DNA of 64,000 nucleotides from an uncultured Alphaproteobacteria bacterium (GTDB lineage: Bacteria; Pseudomonadota; Alphaproteobacteria; HIMB59), in the NCBI GenBank assembly GCA_902613185.1, contig CACMGP010000001.1, forward strand, positions 1 through 64,000. Reading direction: 5' to 3'. Of the stretch, positions 42,830-52,054 are shown piece after piece. Positions within the stretch are counted from its first letter, which is position 1, and the number at the start of each line of letters is the position of its first letter. Below the pieces are notes generated by a model that worked only from the letters and a program-made list of their open reading frames with translations, ran no database searches and had not been told where the DNA came from. The translations under genes were made by a program, and so were the position numbers.

Positions 42830-43048
42830 ATGAATAAAGTTATTAAGTTAAAAAAGCAGTCAAAAACAAGCGACTCCGATAGCATAAAACAGCTAAACAG
42901 TAAGCTAAACAAACTTGATAAGAAAATCGATAACCTCTATGAAAGATTAGACGGTCATATTAACAAAATAGATAAAGTTTATTCTAGACTAGAGGAACAC
43001 TTCTCTGGTATCGAAAAGCTTTTATCCTTCTTTAAATTTAGAAAATAA
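42830..43048 (+). CDS. Small coiled-coil protein, unknown
   Basis: A 72-aa highly charged protein. Residues 20-64 show heptad spacing of Leu/Ile (L-N-S-K-L-N-K-L-D-K-K-I-D-N-L-Y-E-R-L), so a coiled coil is likely. No family is recognised. It ends one base before the stop of the convergent SRAP gene. Low complexity makes homology hard to judge; coding is plausible. Confidence 0.5.
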   Translation: MNKVIKLKKQSKTSDSDSIKQLNSKLNKLDKKIDNLYERLDGHINKIDKVYSRLEEHFSGIEKLLSFFKFRK

Positions 43049-43618
43049 CTATTTCGATAACTCATAATTTATGACATCTGAAGATCTTAGTAGTTCTTCA
43101 TAACTATCCGTAAACCATTTTCTTACATTATTTTTATTAATAATGACTGGATTTCTATTGTGAATAAATTCTATATTTTCTAAAGAGGATTTAGTTAAAA
43201 TTGAATAATAAACAGTATCTTCTATTAATTTATATACACCTGCAAAAAAACTGACAGGAGTTAAGGTAAATAGTTTATATTTTTCTTTCAATTCTTGGGT
43301 TTTCAACCATTCAAAATAACTACTAAAAGGTACCAAACAGCGATTATTTGCAATGAGGCTATTACTAAAAGATTTCTCGTGTACTGTCTCTGATCGAATA
43401 TTGAAAAGTGTTTTTCCTTTCGGAAGCCAATCAAATGACAAACCCCAACTTGATTGTTTAAATACAAATTTAGAGTTTAGATTAAAGACAATAGGTGCTT
43501 TATTGGTAGGGCAAATATCTTCATTTTTATAATCAAATATTGATTTGAAGTTATTTATAGTTTCCTTCTTAAAAGAGGAGTGATTATCTTTAAGATTTAG
43601 CGAATATCTTCCGCACAC
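43049..43618 (-). CDS. SOS response-associated peptidase (SRAP/YedK/HMCES)
   Basis: A 189-aa SRAP protein. The N-terminal M-C2-G-R-Y-S gives the catalytic Cys that forms a thiazolidine link with abasic sites in single-stranded DNA; N-I-R-S-E-T, Y-F-E-W with the conserved Glu, and I-H-N-R-N-P with the conserved His complete the site. It shields abasic sites from breakage at replication forks. The protein is a little shorter than E. coli YedK. It is 2 bp downstream of the DctP gene on the same strand. Confidence 0.9.
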   Translation of the reverse strand: MCGRYSLNLKDNHSSFKKETINNFKSIFDYKNEDICPTNKAPIVFNLNSKFVFKQSSWGLSFDWLPKGKTLFNIRSETVHEKSFSNSLIANNRCLVPFSSYFEWLKTQELKEKYKLFTLTPVSFFAGVYKLIEDTVYYSILTKSSLENIEFIHNRNPVIINKNNVRKWFTDSYEELLRSSDVINYELSK

Positions 43619-43620
43619 TA

Positions 43621-44703
43621 TTAAATTTTTCTAAAGTTCAAGTAGTTAGAAATATCAAAGTCCTTATATGAAGTTCTTAAACCTAAAAATTGAAAATAAT
43701 CATCTCTAATTTTTTTCCCAAGAGAGGTATCAGTATAATTATCTAAAACACCATTGATATTTTTTTTGGCTTCAATGACAATATCGTTAGGTAGTTGCCT
43801 GAATTCTACACCAAGTGACCTCAATTTTTCTATAGCCACAACCTCTTTATACATAAAATCAGACAACATTTCTTGATTTTCTGACTGACAAGCATACTCG
43901 ATGATGCTCTTAGCTTCATTATCAAAAGAGTTCCATTTATCTAAATTCATTCCTAATGAAATAGAAACTGTAGGTTTTTTAAAATCTGGATAATAACAGT
44001 AATTTGTTACTTTATAAAAACCAAAAGCTAAATCCATAACTGGATTAGACCAATCTGCAGCGTCTATAGCCCCACTTGCTAAAGACTGAAGAATTTCACC
44101 TCCTGGTATATTTATAGAAGTTGCCCCCATAGTCTTTAATAGATCTCCTCCCATACCAGGGCTTCTTATTTTAAGTTTAGAAACATCCTCGAGACTATTT
44201 AATTCGTTTTTGAACCAACCAAATAATGTAGATCCAGTATTACCAACTAAAAAATGTTTAATGTTAAAATTAGAACCTAATTCATCCCATAATGATTGAC
44301 CATTGCCAGAATATATCCATGAATTAAATTCCTCGGCAGTCATTCCAAAAGGAACAGCAGCAAAAAAAGGATAGGCTTTGTTCTTTCCTCCCCAATAAAA
44401 CTCTGCTGAGTGATATAAATCAGCTGTTCCAGATGACACGGCATCAAACACTCCAAACGGTGGGACTAGTTCACCAGCTGAGTAAACATTAACTTTTATT
44501 CTTTTATTAGATAAGTTCTCAATTCGCTGAGCCAACCTGTTTGCACCTAAACCTATACCAGGAAAATTCTCTGGCCATGATGTAACCATATTCAACTCTG
44601 TTATGGTGCTTGCGTGTACATTAAAACTAGAGAGTGCAGCTGCACCGAGTACAGGAATTGAGGCTTTTTTAATAAAATTTCTTCTGTTAATTTTCTTTTT
44701 CAT
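43621..44703 (-). CDS. TRAP transporter substrate-binding protein DctP, orphan
   Basis: A 360-aa DctP-family protein (TakP-like subgroup). The N-terminus has a twin-arginine-type signal (N-R-R-N-F-I-K-K) with a hydrophobic stretch and a cut near residue 30. The mature protein shows the binding-site Arg in K-I-R-S-P-G-M-G-G and the G-E-I-L-Q-S-L-A-S-G-A-I-D-A-A-D-W segment. I start at ATG 44703; a 67-residue in-frame extension upstream overlaps the divergent ProXp gene and looks like its antisense. No DctQ/DctM membrane genes are nearby, so its partner must lie elsewhere. Ligand is likely an organic acid. Confidence 0.87.
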   Translation of the reverse strand: MKKKINRRNFIKKASIPVLGAAALSSFNVHASTITELNMVTSWPENFPGIGLGANRLAQRIENLSNKRIKVNVYSAGELVPPFGVFDAVSSGTADLYHSAEFYWGGKNKAYPFFAAVPFGMTAEEFNSWIYSGNGQSLWDELGSNFNIKHFLVGNTGSTLFGWFKNELNSLEDVSKLKIRSPGMGGDLLKTMGATSINIPGGEILQSLASGAIDAADWSNPVMDLAFGFYKVTNYCYYPDFKKPTVSISLGMNLDKWNSFDNEAKSIIEYACQSENQEMLSDFMYKEVVAIEKLRSLGVEFRQLPNDIVIEAKKNINGVLDNYTDTSLGKKIRDDYFQFLGLRTSYKDFDISNYLNFRKI

Positions 44704-44740
44704 ATTTTTATATAAATAAGATAACACTTTATAAATAAAA

Positions 44741-45259
44741 ATGAAATTAGAAGCAAAAAGTTTATTAGCCGCACTTAATGAACAAAAAGTTGAATATAAA
44801 CTTTTTGAACACGAGGCTTTTTTTACTGTCGAGGAGTCTAGCAAATTAAAATCAGATTTGAATATGCAAGGTGCGCATACAAAAAATCTTTTTTTAAGGG
44901 ACAAAAAGAGAAATTTTTACTTACTCTCATGCTTAGATAGCACTGAAGTAGACCTAAAAATTATTAAAAACACTATACAGTGCCAAGGAAATCTCTCTTT
45001 TGGAAGTGCAGAATATTTATATGATAAACTTGGAGTCAAACCAGGCTCAGTTAGTCCCTACTCTTTAATCAATAATGTAGATAAGGATGTAAGTTTTTAT
45101 TTAGATAAAAAAATAAATGATTATGAATTATGCAATTTTCACCCACTAGACAACACTAAAACAATTCAAGTAAAAACAGAAGATTGTATTAAATTTCTAA
45201 AAACAATTACGACTGTGCGATTAATTGATTTTACGACTATGGAAGTAATTAATCTCTGA
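44741..45259 (+). CDS. Prolyl-tRNA deacylase-like protein (ProXp/PrdX group)
   Basis: A 172-aa trans-editing domain. The start (L-L-A-A-L-N-E-Q-K-V-E-Y-K-L-F-E-H) and A-H-T-K-N-L-F-L-R-D-K-K with the active Lys are typical for Ala-tRNAPro deacylases; G-V-K-P-G-S-V-S-P-Y follows. It clears mischarged Ala-tRNAPro in trans. It is divergent from the TRAP binding protein (37-bp gap) and overlaps the convergent yajQ stop by 11 bp. Confidence 0.88.
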   Translation: MKLEAKSLLAALNEQKVEYKLFEHEAFFTVEESSKLKSDLNMQGAHTKNLFLRDKKRNFYLLSCLDSTEVDLKIIKNTIQCQGNLSFGSAEYLYDKLGVKPGSVSPYSLINNVDKDVSFYLDKKINDYELCNFHPLDNTKTIQVKTEDCIKFLKTITTVRLIDFTTMEVINL

Positions 45260-45734
45260 AATTTTGAAACTGTAAAGGAATTTTAATATCACTTGATTTT
45301 AATAATTCGATCATTGATTGTAGATCGTCTCTTTTCTTTCCCGTAATTCTTACTTCATCTCCGTTAATTGAAGCTTGAACCTTTGCTTTCGATGATTTAA
45401 CAAGATTTGTTATTTTTTTTGAGTCCTCTTTTGATATTCCATTCAAAATATCAATAAATTGTCTTACTCTGTTTCCAGAGGCATTTTCAGTTGATTTAAG
45501 GTGTATAAATTTTGGATCTATTTTTCTTCTTACAATATTATTTTTTAAAATATCATTAAATTGAGTTAGTTTAGTATTGTCGGTTGTCTCTATTGTAATA
45601 GAAAAATCGTTTCGTTCGATTGTTGAATTAGTATTCTTAAAGTCAAATCTATTATCAACTTCTCTTTTAGTATTATTGATGGCATTATCAATTTCTTGAA
45701 TATCTGGTGACGAGACAACATCAAAAGAAGGCAT
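45249..45734 (-). CDS. yajQ: YajQ family nucleotide/RNA-binding protein
   Basis: A 161-aa protein of the DUF520 family. The N-terminal M-P-S-F-D-V-V-S and the repeats (two ferredoxin-like domains) match YajQ; D-N-R-F-D-F-K and the end I-P-L-Q-F-Q-N-F-R are well conserved. Members bind tRNA or cyclic-di-GMP. I start at M-P-S-F (ATG 45734); five upstream codons in frame are not conserved. The start is only 2 bp away from the divergent GTG of the EamA gene. Confidence 0.93.
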   Translation of the reverse strand: MPSFDVVSSPDIQEIDNAINNTKREVDNRFDFKNTNSTIERNDFSITIETTDNTKLTQFNDILKNNIVRRKIDPKFIHLKSTENASGNRVRQFIDILNGISKEDSKKITNLVKSSKAKVQASINGDEVRITGKKRDDLQSMIELLKSSDIKIPLQFQNFRD

Positions 45735-45736
45735 AA

Positions 45737-46609
45737 GTGAACAATACAATATTTTTATTTATTTCAACACTAATAGTTTGGGGGCCTACCTGGTATATAA
45801 TTAAATTTCAACTTGGTATTGTTGATCCAATGACATCAGTTTTTTACCGTTTTTTTTTATCATCAATAATAATTTTAATATTTTGTGTGCTAAAAAAAAT
45901 AAATCTTAAATTTTCTCTTAAGGAGCACTTTTTTATAGCTGCTCTGGGTATATCATTATTTAATATAAATTATGTGCTGTTTTATCTATCTACAGTTCAT
46001 TTAATAAGTGGGTTTGTTGCTTTATGTTTTTCATCAATTTTATTTATGAATGTTGTCAATAATATTATTTTTAAAGGTAAATTTCCAAAAATTATGACAT
46101 TAGTTGGAGGTTTTATAGGAACGTTAGGATTACTTTTCATATTCTATGATGAAATTATTAATTTTGAATTATCAAAGAGCACAAGTATTGGGATTTTACT
46201 TGGTGTATTGGCAACATATTTTGCATCTATTGGTAACTTAATTTCAGAGTATACCTCTAAAATTAAATTGAATGTTGTTGCTGTTACAGGATATGGGATG
46301 TTGTATGGCTCAATAACACTATTAATTTATCTTTTAATAACTGGTACTGAATTAAATTTTGATTTTAGTTACAGATATATTATATCGTTACTTTATTTAT
46401 CTGTTTTTGGAAGTGTATTCGGTTTTATTCTTTATCTTTCAGTAATAAAAAATATAGGTGCCAATGATGCAGCATACATCGCAATAATAATGCCACTTAT
46501 AGCACTAATTATTTCTACAATATTTGAAGGTATGATATGGAACTTATATTTATACATTGGGTCGTTCCTTGTGCTATTTGGAAATATATTAATTTTAAAA
46601 AAAAATTAG
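45737..46609 (+). CDS. EamA-family DMT transporter
   Basis: A 290-aa membrane protein with ten predicted helices in two EamA repeats. W-G-P-T-W-Y-I-I-K near the start and the D-P-M-T-S-V-F-Y-R segment are typical for the family (drug/metabolite transporters, often amino acid or metabolite exporters). The start is GTG 45737 without a visible ribosome binding site. It overlaps the convergent MFS gene by 4 bp. Substrate unknown. Confidence 0.85.
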   Translation: MNNTIFLFISTLIVWGPTWYIIKFQLGIVDPMTSVFYRFFLSSIIILIFCVLKKINLKFSLKEHFFIAALGISLFNINYVLFYLSTVHLISGFVALCFSSILFMNVVNNIIFKGKFPKIMTLVGGFIGTLGLLFIFYDEIINFELSKSTSIGILLGVLATYFASIGNLISEYTSKIKLNVVAVTGYGMLYGSITLLIYLLITGTELNFDFSYRYIISLLYLSVFGSVFGFILYLSVIKNIGANDAAYIAIIMPLIALIISTIFEGMIWNLYLYIGSFLVLFGNILILKKN

Positions 46610-47748
46610 TTTTTGAATAATTTCTTTTGTAAAATTACGATTATGCTTACTATGAAAAAAAGTATAAACATAGGTGTGTATACAAATTCTATACCTATCA
46701 TATCTGCAACATAGCCTAAGGTAGGAGGTGCTATCATGAAAACCCCATATGTGCCTATTGTAATAATTGAAATACCAACAGTGGGGTCAACACCCTTAAT
46801 AGAGGACCCATACGTGTAACAAATTGGAATAACAGAAGAAACACAAAAACCAGCTATGATAAATCCAATTATAGCAAAAAATAAAGAACTGCTAAATGCA
46901 ATTACTAACGAACCAACTAATGAACCTAAAATTGAGAAAACAAGAAAATTATAAATCCCAAATATTTGTTTTAATTTATCTCCTATTAGTCTTCCAAGAA
47001 CCATACTTCCATTAAATGCTATTGCAGCAAGTCCAATATTGAAACCGTCTGCATTAATGTAATCTCTCATGTATAAAGACCCCCAGGAGTCGGTCCCCCC
47101 TTCCAAAAAAACTGCTGTGATAGCTAATACAACCAAAATTATAAGAAATAAGGGCCAACTAAAAAAAATTGAAAAAAAAGATAAGGGATCTGATTTATTA
47201 TTTTCTATAGTTAAACTACTAATAAAAATTAAAGGAGCTAAAAATATAATATAAACAAGAGAATTTATAAAAAAACTAATTTTAAATTCTAAGAATAAAC
47301 TTGTTAACAACGATCCAGATAATAGTCCAATACTCCAAAATGCGTGAAAGCCTGACATCATTGGTTTATTAAGTTTTTTTTCTAAAGAAGTGGCTTGAAC
47401 ATTAAGAATTACTTCAAAAAGTCCATAACTAACACCAAAGATAAGACTGAGTATTGCCATTAATTTGAATGAATGGGCAAAAGGTATAAACAACCATAAA
47501 ATACAAATTAGAAATCCAGATAAAAGAGATATTTTTTTTGATGGATAGAGTTGCATTATTTTTGGCATCGCTATCATTGTCAGCACAGAGCCAATTGAAA
47601 AAATTACAAAAAGATATCCCATGCCACTATAGTCAACATTTATTTGATCTTTTATATCGGGGATTCTAATAGCCCAAAGGCCTACAAAAAAAGAAATAGA
47701 GAAAAAAAGTGCCTTACATGCATTAATTTCTGATATCTGTATTTTCAA
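46606..47748 (-). CDS. MFS transporter, YbjJ-like
   Basis: A 380-aa major facilitator with about twelve helices. F-F-V-G-L-W-A-I-R-I-P-D-I-K and L-N-V-Q-A-T-S-L-E..M-M-S-G-F-H-A-F-W-S-I-G match the YbjJ group of MFS proteins, whose natural substrates are unknown. It lies in the same direction as the thioesterase gene, with a 24-bp gap upstream, so the two may be co-transcribed. Confidence 0.82.
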   Translation of the reverse strand: MKIQISEINACKALFFSISFFVGLWAIRIPDIKDQINVDYSGMGYLFVIFSIGSVLTMIAMPKIMQLYPSKKISLLSGFLICILWLFIPFAHSFKLMAILSLIFGVSYGLFEVILNVQATSLEKKLNKPMMSGFHAFWSIGLLSGSLLTSLFLEFKISFFINSLVYIIFLAPLIFISSLTIENNKSDPLSFFSIFFSWPLFLIILVVLAITAVFLEGGTDSWGSLYMRDYINADGFNIGLAAIAFNGSMVLGRLIGDKLKQIFGIYNFLVFSILGSLVGSLVIAFSSSLFFAIIGFIIAGFCVSSVIPICYTYGSSIKGVDPTVGISIITIGTYGVFMIAPPTLGYVADMIGIEFVYTPMFILFFIVSIIVILQKKLFKN

Positions 47749-47772
47749 TATTAATTCTAATTAATTAAATTA

Positions 47773-48210
47773 TTACCAACCACCATCATCATCTAATTTT
47801 TTGTCTTTTACAGTTTTCATAGATGATGTTTTAACTAACTTCCAAATACCGTTTCCTGAAACAATAATTTCATTTTTTGAAAATACTTGGCATTTAACAA
47901 AACAAAGTGTTTTTGTCATTCTCTCTATAGATGGAATTCCAATTAGCTCATCTCCTTTTTGCGCAGAAAAAGTAAAGTGAGTATTCATTGATATTGTTAC
48001 ACATGGTCTATTACCAAACGACTTATATGCAGCATTGCCCATAACATTATCCAAAAAAGACATTAAAAAGCCACCATGGGCAAAGTTTCCAGAATTTAAA
48101 TGTTTCTCAGAAACTGTCATTCTATACTTGTGTTGATTATTTTCTAATTTTGTTTCTAACTCTCCAAGTAGTTGTGAGTATGAAGATTTTGATATTAACT
48201 TCCAGGTCAT
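47773..48210 (-). CDS. PaaI-family hotdog thioesterase
   Basis: A 145-aa hotdog-fold protein. N-F-A-H-G-G-F-L-M-S-F-L-D is the family motif, the His-Gly-Gly turn binding the CoA thioester and D the catalytic residue position. Such proteins hydrolyse acyl- or aryl-CoA. The C-terminal tail is Lys/Asp-rich. It is divergent from the gamma-glutamyltransferase-like gene across 69 bp. Confidence 0.83.
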   Translation of the reverse strand: MTWKLISKSSYSQLLGELETKLENNQHKYRMTVSEKHLNSGNFAHGGFLMSFLDNVMGNAAYKSFGNRPCVTISMNTHFTFSAQKGDELIGIPSIERMTKTLCFVKCQVFSKNEIIVSGNGIWKLVKTSSMKTVKDKKLDDDGGW

Positions 48211-48279
48211 ATATAACTTTATAATGCAATCTTTTAAAAAAGAAATAATTTATGGGATGTCGTAAAATTATTATTTGTA

Positions 48280-50031
48280 ATGAATAGATCTTATAGAATA
48301 GAAGATAATAGCTCTAACAGTTTTATACCGAATTATTCTGGAACAAACGGTGCTATAGCAACTCATTCAAATTTATCATCAATTACTGCACATAATATTT
48401 TAAATGATGATAAAGGTAATGCTTTTGATGCTGCAGCTGGAGCTATGTTAGTTGAAGGCCTCGTAAATCCTCAAATGTTTGGTATGGGAGGAGAAGGAGT
48501 AATGATTTTAAAGCCCAAAGGCCAAAGTCCTCTTGTCTTAAATGGAAATACTATATCTCCGAAAAAATTTAATTTTTTAAATTTAGTTACAAGAGGATAC
48601 ACAGAAGTTCCTGATGAAGGAATTTTATGTGCTGGAGTTCCAGCAGCATTTTCCAGTATTTTTAGAATGTTACAATTATATGGAACGCTAGATTTTTGGA
48701 CTATTTCTAAATATGCAAAAGAATACGCAAAAGAAGGATATCCTTTACACACTGGAATAATAAACCAAAATAAATTTGGGTTAAAAAGTCTAAAAGGTAA
48801 ATTTATAAAAGAGTGGAAAAATTCTGCAAAGTTATATTTAAAAAATGATAAAATTCCAAAAGTAGGAAGTTTATTTAGAAATTCAGCTTACGCAAACTTA
48901 ATTGATTATCTTGGTAATTACGAAAAAAAGATTACAGGATCTCGGAATAGCAAATTTAATAAATTACATGATGCTTTTTATAAAGGTGATGTTGCAAACT
49001 CAATTTTAAAATATTCACAAAAAAATGAAGGGCTTCTCTCAAAAGAGGATTTTGAAAATTTTAATGTAAAATTTGAAAAAACAATCTCAGAAAAATATGG
49101 TGATTATCAAGTTCATAAAACTAATTTCTGGGGACAAGGATTAACTAGTTTAATGATGTTGAAAATGCTCAACAAACAAAAAATTAGATCTCTTAATTCA
49201 GCTAATAATATTCATAAATTTACAGAAATTTTAAAATTAACTTTTGCTGACAGAGAGATGTATTTCACTGGAAAGTACAACACAAAACTCAAAGCCTATC
49301 ACCTGTTAAATGACTCTTACCTTAATAAAAGAATGCAATTAATCAGAGAGAAGGCAATTGACTCTATAATTCCAGGAAACCCCCTATCCAAGAAATCATT
49401 GCTTCCAATTGAAAATGATATTAAACCATGGGGAGCTGGCACTGTTCATATAAGTATTATAGATAAAGATAATAATGCTATTTCATGTACACCGAGTGGT
49501 GGATGGATAAGATCTAATGAAGTGATCAATGAATTAGGATTTCCCCTAGGTAATAGATTAATGACGTTTTATTTATCAAAACCTGGTCACGTAAATTTTA
49601 TAGAACCTGTACAACAACCAAGGACAACATTGAGTCCTACTTTGATTATCAATCAAAAAAAGAGAGAAATTTTAAGTTGTGGTACTATGGGCGGTGACGC
49701 TCAAGATCAATGGCAAGCACAATTTTTAATGAATTATATATTTTCAAATATGCCTATTGACCAAGCTTTAAATGAACCAAGAGTTTCATCAGAGCATTTA
49801 CCTGCTTTTTTTCACCCACATGATCCAAATTTGAAACAATTATTATTAGAAGAGCGACTTTCTCCCTTTATTTCTCAATTAAATAAAAAAGGACATAAAT
49901 GCCTTAAAACTACAGACTGGAGCGAGGGTTTTATTTTATGCGCCAGAAAACAAGATAAAATTTATGATGCATATGCAGATATTAGAAGTTATAAGAGTCA
50001 AATATTTCAAGCACAGGCATTAGCATGGTAA
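48280..50031 (+). CDS. ggt: Gamma-glutamyltransferase family protein
   Basis: A 583-aa Ntn-hydrolase of the GGT family (peptidase T3). The large-subunit start N-G-A-I-A-T-H-S and G-G-E-G-V-M-I are conserved. The processing site lies at about T388 in G-A-G-T-V-H-I-S-I-I-D-K-D-N-N-A, normally T-T-H, and the Gly-rich oxyanion part T-M-G-G-D-A follows. No signal peptide is seen, so it is probably cytoplasmic, unlike the periplasmic E. coli GGT. It could cleave gamma-glutamyl amides or a related compound. It overlaps mazG by 7 bp. Confidence 0.85.
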   Translation: MNRSYRIEDNSSNSFIPNYSGTNGAIATHSNLSSITAHNILNDDKGNAFDAAAGAMLVEGLVNPQMFGMGGEGVMILKPKGQSPLVLNGNTISPKKFNFLNLVTRGYTEVPDEGILCAGVPAAFSSIFRMLQLYGTLDFWTISKYAKEYAKEGYPLHTGIINQNKFGLKSLKGKFIKEWKNSAKLYLKNDKIPKVGSLFRNSAYANLIDYLGNYEKKITGSRNSKFNKLHDAFYKGDVANSILKYSQKNEGLLSKEDFENFNVKFEKTISEKYGDYQVHKTNFWGQGLTSLMMLKMLNKQKIRSLNSANNIHKFTEILKLTFADREMYFTGKYNTKLKAYHLLNDSYLNKRMQLIREKAIDSIIPGNPLSKKSLLPIENDIKPWGAGTVHISIIDKDNNAISCTPSGGWIRSNEVINELGFPLGNRLMTFYLSKPGHVNFIEPVQQPRTTLSPTLIINQKKREILSCGTMGGDAQDQWQAQFLMNYIFSNMPIDQALNEPRVSSEHLPAFFHPHDPNLKQLLLEERLSPFISQLNKKGHKCLKTTDWSEGFILCARKQDKIYDAYADIRSYKSQIFQAQALAW

Positions 50032-50798
50032 AAAAGAAGAACAAATTAAATGATTTAATTGATGTAGTTAAGAGACTGAGAAATCCAAAAAATGGATGTC
50101 CTTGGGATATACAACAAACTTCCAAATCATTAGCAAAGTATACTTTAGAGGAAGCTTATGAGGTTATCGAAGCGATTGAGTCAAATAATAACAAAGAACT
50201 AGAAGGAGAACTTGGCGATTTATTACTACAAGTTATTTATCACTCAGTTATTGCTGCTGAAAAAAAGAAATTTTCTATTGATGATGTAATTGATACAAGT
50301 GTAAAAAAAATGAAATCTCGTCATCCTCATATTTTTATGCGTGATGAGTCAATCAAAACTGTTCAAGATGTTAATGATTTTTGGGAAACACAAAAAAAAT
50401 TTGAAAGAAAAAAGAAAGGTGCTAAGTCTGTTTTAGATGGTGTAAGTGTAAACCTGCCTGCTGTTACTCGTTCACTTAAACTTCAAAAAAGAGCCGCAAA
50501 AGAGGGATTTGATTGGAAAAATGCAAATGGAACGTTAAAGAAAGTGAAAGAGGAATTAAATGAACTTTCAAATGAAATGAAAATTAATAATAAGAGAAAA
50601 ATTAAAGAGGAATTAGGAGATTTATTATTTTCATGTATTAATTTATCAAGAAAATTAGGCCTAGATACTGAAACAGTTATTAGGGACTCTAATAAAAAAT
50701 TTGAGAAAAGATTTAAAAAAATGGAAAAAACAATGAATAAAAAAAAATTGAAATGGAATTTGGTTAATTTGGAGAGAGAATGGCAAAAATCAAAATAA
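50025..50798 (+). CDS. mazG: Nucleoside triphosphate pyrophosphohydrolase MazG
   Basis: A 257-aa protein with two MazG domains. The first has C-P-W-D-I-Q-Q-T with T-L-E-E-A-Y-E-V-I-E-A-I and E-L-G-D-L-L-L-Q-V; the second repeats E-E-L-G-D-L-L-F-S. These E-x-x-E and E-x-x-D metal sites hydrolyse NTPs/dNTPs to monophosphates, a house-cleaning role. It overlaps both ggt and the TolC-like gene, so ggt-mazG-tolC-lysR form one compact unit. Confidence 0.93.
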   Translation: MVKKKNKLNDLIDVVKRLRNPKNGCPWDIQQTSKSLAKYTLEEAYEVIEAIESNNNKELEGELGDLLLQVIYHSVIAAEKKKFSIDDVIDTSVKKMKSRHPHIFMRDESIKTVQDVNDFWETQKKFERKKKGAKSVLDGVSVNLPAVTRSLKLQKRAAKEGFDWKNANGTLKKVKEELNELSNEMKINNKRKIKEELGDLLFSCINLSRKLGLDTETVIRDSNKKFEKRFKKMEKTMNKKKLKWNLVNLEREWQKSK

Positions 50799-52054
50799 TT
50801 TTTTTAAGCGCATTCTTTTTATTTTTTTCAAAGAGTATTTTATCCTATGAAATAACTGATTTAATAAAAATTCTTGTCGAAAAAAATGAAACAAATTCTA
50901 AGTTTAGGTATGACAATTTAATTGACGATAAAAATTTAGAATTAGCTGATACTCTCTATATACCAGAAATTGATTATTCATTTAATGTTTCTAACAGTAC
51001 TACTAGTACTAATACTACTTCTACACTTAACTCAAATACTCATACATTAAGTGCCACAGTCAACCTTTACAACGGTGGTTTTAGTCAGTTAAATTTAATT
51101 ACTACGCAAACTAGAAATCAAGCGTTTGACTATCTTAGAGAGTATCAAAAAGAGTTATTAATCAAAGAACTCCTAAACGGTTATAGTAATTTACAGACAT
51201 TGATCTTTAAAAAGAAAAATCAACAACTGAATTTAGAATTTTATAGAAAAAAAGTCTTAGAAGCTGAAATATTATTTAAGGCAAATAGAATCACAAAAAC
51301 AGAGGTATTAGATTTAGAAAATGAGCTTTTAGAGGCACAATCTGTGTCTTTAGATTATGATAGAAAAATAGATAATTTAATGCTTCAAGTTAGTAAGTTA
51401 CTTGATCTAGAAATTTATGATGAAGATGTAAATTTTGATTATGTGATAGACGTATCTAACTCACAAATTACTAAAAAATTATTTTCAGAATTGATGAATT
51501 CCTCTTATGGTCAATATCTCTCTTTTATTGAAAATACATATTTACCTGAATTAGAAATGAGCAAAAAAGATTTGAGACCTTCTGTTGACCTTACATATTC
51601 CCTAAGTGAAAGTGATAATTATTCTGCAGTAATTGATCATAGAAGATCCTCATCTTTGTCACTATCTCTTAGCGTCCCTATTTATGATGGCTATAAAGAT
51701 GAAAATAATTTTAATATTGAGGAATATAATTACCAGAAAAAATTATTAGAACATAAAGACTTAAAGAGAGACTTACTTAATACTTACTCAGAGTCTTGGA
51801 ACAATTATGATTTTTATTTAAATAAAATAAACAACCAAGAAAAAATAATTGATAGCTTAGAATTAAAATTACAAGGAAACGAAATATTATATAAAGCCCA
51901 AAAAATAGATATTACACAACTTATTGAAAGTAAGAATGAATTAAATGATGCACACAATATTTTATTGGATTTGAAATCCTCAAAAAAATATTATTTAATA
52001 GACATTCTAATATTAAACGGGGATTTGAATACAATTATTAATGGATTGGGATAG
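50780..52054 (+). CDS. TolC-like outer-membrane efflux protein
   Basis: A 424-aa outer-membrane factor with a signal peptide (residues 1-22). Two repeated OEP halves with long helices are visible; Y-N-G-G-F at the end of the first strand pair and the helix starting V-L-E-A-E, then in the second half V-P-I-Y-D-G-Y and a helix with A-Q-K-I-D-I-T-Q-L, are TolC features. It forms a trimeric exit duct. No membrane-fusion or inner pump gene adjoins it, so its partners lie elsewhere. Confidence 0.87.
   Translation: MAKIKIIFLSAFFLFFSKSILSYEITDLIKILVEKNETNSKFRYDNLIDDKNLELADTLYIPEIDYSFNVSNSTTSTNTTSTLNSNTHTLSATVNLYNGGFSQLNLITTQTRNQAFDYLREYQKELLIKELLNGYSNLQTLIFKKKNQQLNLEFYRKKVLEAEILFKANRITKTEVLDLENELLEAQSVSLDYDRKIDNLMLQVSKLLDLEIYDEDVNFDYVIDVSNSQITKKLFSELMNSSYGQYLSFIENTYLPELEMSKKDLRPSVDLTYSLSESDNYSAVIDHRRSSSLSLSLSVPIYDGYKDENNFNIEEYNYQKKLLEHKDLKRDLLNTYSESWNNYDFYLNKINNQEKIIDSLELKLQGNEILYKAQKIDITQLIESKNELNDAHNILLDLKSSKKYYLIDILILNGDLNTIINGLG

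Noticed and set aside
44704-44904. 67-residue N-terminal extension of the TRAP binding protein
   Set aside because: It overlaps the 5' part of the divergent ProXp gene, and its residues look like antisense of that gene. A normal signal peptide starts at 44703.
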